Position numbers and translations under genes: made by a program. Below the pieces are notes generated by a model. It was given only the letters and a program-made list of their open reading frames with translations, did not search any database and had not been told where the DNA came from. A stretch of 64,000 nt of DNA from Pterois miles (lineage: Eukaryota > Chordata > Actinopteri > Perciformes > Scorpaenidae). Below are positions 32,647 through 46,500 of the stretch, in pieces. How positions within the stretch are numbered: the stretch's first letter is position 1; every line of letters begins with the position of its first letter. The stretch lies in NCBI GenBank assembly GCA_947000775.1, contig CAMQGK010000567.1, forward strand, positions 12,642,001 through 12,706,000, written 5' to 3'.

Positions 32647-33004
32647 CCATCTATCGTCAACCGCTTATCCCATTAGGGGTCGCAGGGGGGCTGGAGCCGA
32701 TCCCAGCTGGCATTGGGCAAAGGCGGGGTTCACCCTGGACAGGTCGCCAGTCCATCACAGGGCACATAGAGACAGACAACCAGTCATGCTCACATCCACA
32801 CCTACGGGCAATTTAGAGTCATCAATTAACCTAAACAGCATGTCTTTGGACGGTGGGAGGAAGCCGGAGTACCTGGAGAAAACCCACGCTTACACGGGGA
32901 GAGCATGCAAACTCCACACATAAGAGTCCCAAGCCGGAATCGAACCTGCGACCCTCTTGTTGTGAGGCGAGAGTGCTAACCACTGCACCATCGTACAGTC
33001 CATA
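32647..33004 (-). mobile_element. Full-length tRNA-derived SINE with perfect TSD
   Basis: Read on the minus strand it has a tRNA-like A box (gtgcagtggttagcac), a B box (ggttcgattcc), a conserved body (gactctaaattgcccgtagg; tgatggactggcgacctgtc; gcgacccctaatgggataag) and a tail of GGAT units. It is flanked by the perfect 9-bp duplication ttatttcat at 32638-32646 and 33005-33013, which fixes both ends. It probably uses a partner LINE for movement. Confidence 0.92.
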
Positions 33005-33013
33005 TTATTTCAT

Positions 33014-34109
33014 ATTAAAAGTTGTTTATTTGGTATTCATTTATTACACTGGATAAACAATGTTACTACTAATAATAGTTTATTATTGCTAAGAAGCAGA
33101 GCTTTACATTTGAGTTTTAAAATGAGCCCCTCTTCTTTGAATCTGGCCTCCTACCGGCTCCACTGGTCCCCGACTCCGAGGAGACCTCATTGGAGATGAT
33201 GGAGGACTGAACTAATGGAGGGAAAGGTGCAGACAGACCTTTTTGAAAAGTGCACAGAAATGCTGTTTGAGCAGATGCGCAGGGTCATAAAGAGAGAGCC
33301 TGCTGGGGCACTAAACCTCACCTGAATGGGACACAGGGAGTAATTAATGGCACAACTGTGCACAGAGTTACCGGTCACTTTAAGCAGAGGGGGCGTTATG
33401 TAAAGCAGAGCAGTGTGGGAGCTTTGAACTGCAGCTCTGCAGCGAGGTCAGAGGTCGCAGCCTCTGGAGGTTATTATGTAACCATCAGGGCCATCTCCAC
33501 GACTGTCCTTTGGCCACACAGTGACACAGGGCTTCACCCTGCTCCTTCCTGCCGCCGCCTCTACATGGACAGCTTCTTTTCCAGGCTACATTCATCACAA
33601 GTGTCCTTTGGAGGATATTTTCTGCTTTGGTAGAGAAAATGTCAAACTCTTGAAATGTTGCTCAGCGGAGAACAATTGTCCTTCAACTCCCTCGACTGCA
33701 GAAGAAGGTGGGACCTTGAAAATCCTTACAGGAAATCCACATTTCTGCTAAGAGTGCTGAATATTATGCAGAGATGTCTCAGAGAGGCGTTTTGCAGGAC
33801 ATATAAATGGCCTGCGGAGCCCTCTCAGGGTCTTCCTCATTACCTGCTGAAGAGGAGGTTTTGGTTTTGGCAGTGATGAGTCAGAATGGATGATGTCGGG
33901 GCTTAATTACCGTACTGTGACTGCTAGAGTTCTGATGTCAGCTGAATACAAGCCTTACAGCTCAAGGACACATATAGCCAGTTAAAACATGCAATGTTAG
34001 CTAAAGCGAGCGTCTCGCTGTCCATCAGTTCTGCAGAGGTGGCCGCTCTCCTCACAGCTGATGTCGACCTTTTCAGCTGCAGTACAGGAGGCAGGACGCA
34101 AAGGCCGAT
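33014..34109. other. Intergenic, no gene seen
   Basis: No repeat or exon was recognised. 33300-33900 is GC-balanced and apparently single-copy. Open frames here (33358-33633, 33521-33751, 33655-33876) overlap in different frames and show no domain. Confidence 0.45.
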
Positions 34110-34640
34110 GGCGTTTAACGAGCTCAGTTAGTGGAGGTGGGACGCAACCAAGTACTTGTACTGTCACTGAGTTTTTCCATTACATGCAACCTTAAAGAGC
34201 TGGAACTATTAGTTATCGCCAACTATTTTGTTAAGTTTGAGTCATTTTTAAGGACAAAAAGTCTAAATGCTGATTCCAGCTTCTTAGATGTGAATGTTTT
34301 CTGGTTTCTTTACTTCTGACAGTAAACTGAATATCTGAACAGTGGACAAGACATTTGAGGATGTCATCATGGGCTTTGGGAAACACTGATCAACATTATG
34401 AACTAAACAAATCCATTAATCAAGAAAATAAACAGATTAATCAATTAAATTAAGTTTTAGACGTATTACAGTGTACTTCTACTCCACTACAGCTTGGAGG
34501 AAGACACTAGTTTTTATAATCTTACTTGATGCTTTGTCAATGTTGTCCTCTAAAGATTCAGTCTAATGTGTAGTGATTTTCTGCATTGAGTACCATTACC
34601 TAAACTTCAAAGTACACTTTAAGTAATTGCACATGTCTTG
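34110..34640 (+). repeat. Dispersed repeats, families A and C
   Basis: 34180-34455 is a family A copy ('catcatgggctttgggaaac'). It is flanked by family C-like sequence at 34122-34165 ('caaccaagtacttgta') and 34465-34630 ('gtgtacttctactccactac'). Confidence 0.6.
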
Positions 34641-34818
34641 GGTTGGTCCCCCCCACAGCACCGGAGATACCACTGAACAGCAAATAGTCTGGGGGGATGG
34701 GAGAAAAGAAATATGATTAAAGGAAAGACCTCCTCAGATATTTAGATGTGCAGGGTTGCCCATTTGTTTTCACAAGAAGAAACTTTTTTTTGAGGATGTG
34801 AATACGGAGGTAAAGTCA

Positions 34819-34953
34819 GAAAAAAAAGTCAAAAAATTAAAAAAAATAAAATATTATTTAAAAGAAAAAAAAAAAAAAAAAAAAAAAAATTAAAAAAAAA
34901 AAAAATAATAAAAAAAAATATCCCCCCCCCCCACAAAGGGGGGCCCCCCCACA
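34819..34953. repeat. Poly(A)/poly(C)/poly(G) low-complexity block
   Basis: A-rich sequence with occasional T, then a C run, 'acaaagggggg', and a second C run. Homopolymer blocks of this kind are prone to sequencing and assembly error. Confidence 0.85.
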
Positions 34954-35172
34954 ATTTCATGACTTTAACAGCGACAGATGCTCTTCAGATGTATTTTGTA
35001 ACAAATGAAGTGACCGAACCATCAACCAGCAACTCCCCACATACTGCTTCAAACTGAGCTACAATATAAACTAACCAGATTTACTTCCATCTCTGCATTA
35101 AATAATGCAGCCCTACTGAATTTAGCCTTCACAATTGGAAAAAGTGGACATGACACATTCTGTTTTTTTGTT

Positions 35173-35178
35173 TTTATT
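35173..35178 (-). terminator. rpl3: rpl3 poly(A) signal AATAAA
   Basis: A canonical hexamer on the minus strand, 60 nt beyond the rpl3 stop codon. This gives the short 3' UTR typical of ribosomal protein genes. Confidence 0.85.
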
Positions 35179-35237
35179 AAATAACTGCAGAACAATGATG
35201 GTGACAGTCAATGCAGCAGAGACCTGTTTTGAGGACT

Positions 35238-38727
<3,490 letters not shown>

Positions 38728-38746
38728 TTTGTCTCCAATCCGATTC

Positions 38747-38805
38747 AAAGAGGCCTGCAGACGGGCAAGACGCTATTATATATAGGAATAAGAGATCTCG
38801 CGGGA
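38747..38805 (-). promoter_or_regulatory. rpl3: rpl3 core promoter: TATA box and 5'TOP start
   Basis: Minus strand: TATATATAA at 38784-38776, and 31 nt downstream the pyrimidine tract CCTCTTT at 38753-38747, which is a plausible transcription start with a terminal oligopyrimidine motif. TOP mRNAs of ribosomal proteins are translationally controlled by mTOR and LARP1. TCTCGCGGGA on the plus strand (38796-38805) is one mismatch from the TCTCGCGAGA palindrome found in the slc25a39-grn promoter. The 5' UTR would be about 26 nt before the intron that follows the ATG. Confidence 0.75.
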
Positions 38806-40593
38806 TTCGGCGGGACTATCTTCGGAGAGGACCCGCCCCCAGGACGTCACCCTGCAGGTGTATTAAGTTTAAAAGGCCACTAGATGTCGCTGTTTGGCGT
38901 TACAGATTACATGACCAAATAAATTATAAATATTAAAACTTTTTTTGTTATTGTTGGCTTAAATGGCACAATAAGAAATATGATATTTTTGATTTTCTCA
39001 TTCAGGCGCTGTACATCTTATCAATGTATGACACATGATTTATATAAGAAACAATATGAGTTTAAATCAATTTACAATATAGCATCATTGTTTACCAAGG
39101 TGAAAAGCTGTTTTAAAATGTGTGCTTTTATAACATGTACAATTTTGAATTTGTTTTGTGTATTTTTAAGTTATTGTTCATGTCCTACATTAAATACAAA
39201 AATCTAAATAACAGCAAGCACAACTACAAATTTTGAAAAATATATCAGGTGCCAGACAGCAGTATGAACAAGAGAAACAAAATATCCGTCACTCTCAGAT
39301 CAAGAAACTTCCTTTATTAGCAGGACAAACAACCGTGTTGATGTGTGCCGGATATTTGGTTTCTCTATATTAAATACCCCTTCTCAATCACAACTAATAT
39401 ACATATTCTGTGTTTTTAAATGATGGTGGTCATTTACAAACTCCAAAATATAAAAGAAACCACAGTATGAAAATTCAAGCCATCTTAACATTTATTACCA
39501 TTTCATTCATAAAAAACAAAGAGGAACTACATTTACACCTTTCAAGTTAAGGCAACAATATTTTGTTTTATGATCAAGTGTTGCAACAAGTTTTGATTTT
39601 GTGGTTATTGTAGGAAAGAAATTCAAAGCATTTCATCACTAGAATGGCACCAGGGAAAGATTTTTTTTTCTTTATCACATCATGATAAACTGACAAAATT
39701 TTAAGTATAAATCTGTGATTTTTGGGAAGATGGCTTCACTCGTAATATGATAGCATTAAATGCTATATTAATGCACCTATGAAAACATATCTTCCAAGAT
39801 GAATTTTGCCATCAGGCATCATGTTTCGTATACTGTAGCTTTCATCCAGTTATGAGAAACAGAAAAGAAGTATACATTCAACAAAAATAAAAACATGTAC
39901 TTATCTTTCTGATTTCATTTCAAAGCGCTTTTCTTGCATATTTTTAAGTGCTACAAATGACTGAATCTATCCAGTACAGAAAACAGATTTGTCAGTGATC
40001 TACTCAGATGTCAGAAATGGTCATGCTCTACTGCTACAGGAATGCAGGGGATGCAGTGAAACTTATGCAGTGAGGACCAGCGTTCCTGTACTGAGTGGAG
40101 CAGTAACATCACAGTTAGTCTCAGGAAATGTAAAATGTGGGAATGAGTACATCTTCCTCTGACTCATGCAACAGCACTGATGCAGTTTCAGTACTTAAGA
40201 GGGTTTGAATTTTCCCATCAAGCATTTACACCCCTGTCCCCTGATTTACCATTATCATATGGAAATGTGCACAGAGGTATGATCTGAATAATTTGTGCCT
40301 TCGCTAAAGCACTGAAAAAACAATCTTATTTTTAGATACCTGTTTAAAGTTTACTCAAATAATCACCACACATAAAGTATGTGGTCCAAGAGCATCTGTC
40401 AATCTCCAGGGTTGCTGCTCAAGCTCATTGTTGTTTGTTTTCGTATGTTCACAAAAAAAAAACAAATCCAGGCCTGCCTGTTCGTCAAGCATCTTTTTCA
40501 GGAGACTTTGTCCCAAATGTCCTGATAATAATGTTTGTAAGTGCTGGAGTGAACAATCCCCTAGCACCACGCAGACAGCCTTCAGGATGACAG
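38806..40593 (-). other. slc25a39: Spacer and probable slc25a39 3' UTR
   Basis: No exon between rpl3 and the slc25a39 stop. AATAAA-type signals on the minus strand (plus-strand TTTATT) at 39313-39318 and about 39489 could end slc25a39 transcripts; which is used is unknown. GC-rich sequence adjoins the rpl3 promoter up to about 38850. Confidence 0.45.
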
Positions 40594-43500
40594 TCACTCT
40601 CGATCGAGGTTCATCTTTTGGAAGAAGGTCTTTCCAAACTCATAAGTGCTTATCATGACAGCACAGGCGGGGGCCACTTTGATAACCCTGGGCATGAAAC
40701 CTGGAAAAAACACAAATGTTTTCATTTCAGAGCAAAGAAAACATGGTATTTTTGCTTATAGGCCGGGCCCATCTGTGTTCTTTTTTCAAATGGAAACACC
40801 TACTCAGCCATCAGCGAAAAGCAGTGACATAGGTCACAAAAGTAAGCTCATCAGTGAGGTTATGAATAATGTGAACGCTAGCTGAGTCAACTAACTGTGC
40901 TAATTTTGGAAAAAACTGAAAGGGTTTGTGTGGATTTTTTTAAAAGTGGGGTTGTATGTATACTCCTGCATTCTGCGAGGTAAAATTACTATTTTTGTGA
41001 ATGAAGTCTGGTGGCTTTGTGATGCAACAGCTTCAACAGCTGTCTGATGTCGAGCTTTACCTCGCCATCAGACATCCCTTTCCAACAGGGAACTAAAGCC
41101 ATTATATTGCTCTCTTCAAAGCCACCAGACCAGACTCCATTCACAAAAACAGTAATTTTACCTCGCAGAACATGGGAGCAGCTGGTCTACTGCTGCCTCA
41201 GTCAGTTAGTTTGTGTTATCGTGTGACTTTCAGATCTGAACTAACATATCATCCACAGCAGTCCACTCTTTAGCTTCATGCCGCTACTCCTGTCTGCTTC
41301 CCCAAACTGGGAGCATGCCAACCACCATCTAAGTTACTGTATATAACAATAATACACTGACTATAAAGATATGATGCAGTGTCATTATGGAAAAACCAAA
41401 ATCAGGTCACATTGGAAAAACCTTTTAGACAGGCTTGGGTAAAATTGTATTTTGAAGCTAAATATACTATACATATACTTTGGCCAAAATTTGAATGTTT
41501 GGATTTGAATACAAAAGAAACACAACTGGGAAGCTAAAGAATGACATTAACATCTAAAAACAGTATACAACAAAACAGTATACTGTGCATTACGTGTATA
41601 CCTGCAAAAAGGCCCCTGTATCCCATCTCGGCCCAGATATCCTTCATTATGTGCCATGTGGATGTGGTTCTCTTCAATGAAACTAGAAGAAATGGGAATA
41701 AGTTACTGTTTAGAACACACTATACACACATAAGTACATACATTTCATATAACATTAAGTACAGATATAAGCAGAGGTGAGACCAAGTCATTGATTTGCA
41801 AGTCACAAGTAAGTCTCAAGTCTTTGTACTCAAATCCCAAGTCATTAACTTTGAGTTTCAAGTTCTAAACAAGTCATAATGTGCTCTTTCCTTATTGTAA
41901 TGCCATTTTAACAAAAGAATAACTGGCGCGAATTGATGCTCAGTAATGTAACGTCAGTTCTTCATGGTCTTCTCCTGCAACTTGACTGGATGCTGTCAGA
42001 TTAGGAGATTAAGAGTAAAATAATCAAATGCATGTCCCTATAATTTTCACAGGTAGTCATAAAGAATCCAGACTTCAGTGAAAATTCAGCAATACACAAC
42101 AAAAGACAGAAATTCAGTTTGTTCAGTTCTGTTCATTTTTAACCCCTCCAAGTAAATTCTCCTCGCAAACAAATAAAGGACCTCTGTTCAGTTTGTTCAG
42201 TTCCTTTATTTGTTCAGGAAGGGGGTTTACTCGTGGGAAATAACTAAACTGAACAAACAGAACAAATCCTTTATTTGTTTGGGAAGAGGATTTACTCAGT
42301 TATTTCCCCCTCAAGTAAATCCTCTTCCTAAAGAAATAGAGCGCTGCAGGGATGACGTATTTTTCTAGGCCAACCAGGAAGTTAGCATCTCCCTGGTTCC
42401 CTCAACAAAAAGCCAATGGGATTTTTGTATTTGGTTTTGGATTATTGCAAAATAAGCTCAGTGGCAAACAAACATTTATGATACTTACACATTTTGTTCA
42501 GCAAGATAATCTCCACAAATGAACACCACTTTATGATTTTTGAAGTGTGAATGCAATCGGCAGAAGTAAAAAGCTAACGTTAGGCTATAAACCAGGCATG
42601 TCCAAAGTCCGGCCCGCGGGCCAATTGCGGCCCGTGTTCAAATTTCCACCGGCCCGCAGCCTTTGTCATATAATCAACAATATGCGGCCCGCCACGATAT
42701 CGGTGTGCAATTGAGGAGGTATGCAGCAGACCCCTCATCTCTGGCTGAGGAGTTCTAGCGCCGCTTTTGGGATTTTGCAGCTGTTGAAAAGGAGATCAGG
42801 CTTTTTAACTCTCCTTTCTCCGTGGGCTCCTTTCTCCGACGACGCTCAAGACCTCCTCCAGCTGGACTGCATTGAGCTGCAGTGTGATGCGGAGTGTCGC
42901 GGTCGGCACCAACGGCTCCCTTTGTCAACTTTTACCGCCAGCTGGATGAAGGCAGGTTCCCAGAGATTCAAACAGTTGCTCATAAAATGCTGAGCTCGTT
43001 TGGCTCCACATACATGAAGAAGACGTCCAAGAACCGCCTGAGGACCAGATTAAGAGACTCTCACCTGCGTGACATCTGCGCATCAGAACCACTACTTTAG
43101 AGCCAGACCTGGTCTACTGACTGTAGTCCAGATCTCAGAGCCACCCTTCACATTAGTGCAGACAAGTTATATGTTTAGTCTTCTGAGGTGAATCACTTCT
43201 ATTATTTTTTTTTTTAATGAATATGCTCTGAGTCTTTTCAAATCAGGGATCATTAGTTCTTGTTTTTCAACTGACAATCAAACTGGCTCTTGTATAACAA
43301 ACTAAACTGTCTTCATATTTATTGATAACAAACATTAGGGTCTTAAGAAACAAATATACAAATACTCAGCATTAAATATTAAAATCTAATTTGGTCCAGC
43401 ACTCATTTTTCCATTTCATATTTTTGATCCAAGTCTAAAACTGACATAAATTTCGTGTTTGATATCTGATTCTAAATCAAATATATTTTTGTTTTTTGAT

Positions 43501-46500
43501 TTTTGATGTTCAGTTGAAATGAAAGAAGGGCTGATACACAGGTCGATATGGCCTCCAATAAGATACCTGTTATTCTCTTATGTTAATGGTTCAAAGAGTG
43601 TCAGGCTGAATGGTCGGCCCCCACAGATTAACCTCACCAAATCTGGCCCTCTTTGCCAAAAGTTTGGACACCCCTGCTATAAACGAACTACATCACGGCC
43701 GTGTGAATATACATAACGAGACTGTAAAGGAGGATGAGGCGTTTAGTAGTCTCATTTAGCCACTTACCACCTTAGCAACCACCTTTTCTTAAGACACAAA
43801 AGGCTTCAAAATTCTTTTGTAGAACAAAACTTTAAAATTTCTTAAGTTTTGTGCAGTGCTAAAAGGCTAACTCATTTTCTGGTTTTAGGACTCATTCCTG
43901 AATCACTTCATAAATGATCTCTATTCAGTTTGTTGAGTTCAGTTATGTCCCCCTCCAGTAAATCATCTTCCCAAAGAAATCAGTAACAGAGCTCTCAAAA
44001 CATAAATAAACTCAACATCTCTGACACTGTTGGAGTTACGTCTGATACCCGGCAGTTGATCCTCTTAACACATACACTTTTTAAATAACATACTGTTTAA
44101 TCTTTGGGCTTGGATGAAGGTATACAGTATTTTCAATTCAAAAGGCTCAAGTCCAAGTCACAAGTCACTGGTGTTAACACCTCTGGATATAAGCACAAAC
44201 CTCCCAGAGTGTCCATTTCTCCCAGCTGGATCTGTCTCCGTGTCTTCACCACGTCAAAAGGCAGTGTCAGGATTGCAGCAATCTAAGACACCATGACAGA
44301 CAAAACCAGTCATATACCGGACAGTACTCAGGTGCAGCTAACCATTACCCTTCACACAGTTAGATATTATCTGTGTGTGAAGGATAACCACTCATATCAG
44401 CAGCAGCAGCAGCTGCTTAATTACTGCACAAGAAACACTGCAATGTGAATGTGGGTCAGACACTATCCTGGTTCCCTAAACACATCCCTGATGATGCATT
44501 CACTGCTCACCTGAACCCTTGTTACTTCAAATATTTGATCATTATGAATTCTTTGTGATATGTTTATACAGTAAAGCTAAATGTTCTCACTTCAAGTCAT
44601 CTTTTCTCAGGGATCTGTTTTATTTTATTTGTTCTCCATTTGAGTTCAAGCTGAAAATAAGTCAGATTACATCTTGTCTATTGCCTTACCAGGATAATTG
44701 ACCGTTATCAGATTGTAACATTTGCTGATAAATGTTACTGACATATTACTGCTATAGTCTGCAATAGAATCATAGTTTCAGAAGTAAAAGTTAATTTTCC
44801 CATAGACAATACTAGGTGATAGCATCTTCTACAACTTGGATTGACATGATGAAACTCTTCTAGTTGAATCATCAGTACAGCTACAGTGTATCAGAAAATA
44901 AATTATTCTTTGATTTAAAAAAGTCAAAAGTACAAGCCTGTGTGCAGAAAAATGTAAAAAAAAAAAAAAAGAAGTTAACCACGACTCCCAAGGTGCACTT
45001 CAGTAAGAAACAACAATGGACAGAAACAAAAATGTTCATTGTTAGGAAAATTGAGTTTATAATTTCCACCTTAAATGAACTTACTTTTGGATTCTGAGTC
45101 CATCTGAGATGAATTCATAAACAATGGCACCAGGTTTTGTTCACAACAACAGGGCGTTTTGAATTTGCTACAACTCAGACGTGATATTTAGAGCAATCCA
45201 CCAAACTGACTCCCAGAAATTAAGTTGAAATAATTAAAACTGGTGGCTTAAACATAAACCTGTTACACTATCCATGGGAGTCTGTGTTTCTAGGTAACAT
45301 CAAGTATATCATTCAGAAGAAAAATGAAATGCATTAAAGAATGGATAAAACTCTTCCCTCATTGTTAAGGGTGAGTACTTACAGCTCCAGAGATGGCTCC
45401 TGCTGTAAAGCTGATGGAGAAGTTGGCCTGAGTCAGTCGGGACTGTTCACACAGCTGGGCCTTCACCAGTTCATAGTTAAACCAGTACAATGCTGCAATA
45501 CATACAAACAGGGAAGGCTTGTTTACAACTTTGTCGCTGTTCCATGTTATAGCCATTTCATACTGGAATAACCAGTACTGTTGTTTCTTTCATCTTGTGC
45601 CTGCTAAAGTTTTTTTTTTTTTTTTCTCATTTTTTCATCCAGATCTGGGGTCTAAGGACAGAGGCTGTCTTATGTTATGCAGATTATGCATTTGTGATGT
45701 TGCCCGATATAAATAAAATTGACTTGGTTTATGAAAATATGTCATCAAGAAAAGTTTCTCAATTATTGCAGAAAAAAAGTGTGACAGACATATGTTCTTT
45801 CCTTCCCTTCCTATTAAACTTTTTTTTTAATTAATTAAGCCTGAAAGGTGGCTATAAAAAGTGGCTTTCAAGGCAAAAAATTTTCAAAACATTCACATTA
45901 ACTTTTCAAAGCACTCCGACAGCTTAAGTTACTGCTTCACTGTCTATCCGTCTGCTCAGACTGCTTTAAAATCTGTAGTTTTTCTGCAAAAATATGGCTC
46001 AAAATTATTATCCTGCACATTTTCAGGTGTTTTCACCGTATTGTACAATTGTAACAAACATGAAGCAATATTTTTACAACTAGATTTGACGTCTACAGGG
46101 GATGAAAGTTTGTGCATTTGTTATCCCTGTAACAACTCCTCTAATATTTAAGATTTGTCTTGTAAGTATGAGTATACTGCATTCAGTGGTGCTGCTCTCA
46201 CCAGAGAAGGGTACGTCTCTGAGGACAGTGGGTCCCCAGCCCCTCCACAGAGATAGCAGCCCATCCTGAGCCACAGCAGAGCGGATACACACCCGCAGCT
46301 CGCTGTAGGACAGCCGGCGGGACTGCATCTTGGTCCTGACCAGCTCCAGAGGACTGATTACCGTCACAGCCCCCACTGCAACACAAACACATGTTGGAAG
46401 GAGTCAAAAACACATAAAACATATTACAGTTCAGGATATCTATATATGCTTTAATTCAATTACATCTGGCCAGGCCCCCAGCAACGAGAGGGATGTGGCT

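Noticed and set aside
42721..43100. Domesticated hAT-derived host gene
   Set aside because: The motifs are split over different frames, a core segment is missing, and the element has intact termini and TSD. It is a dead transposon.
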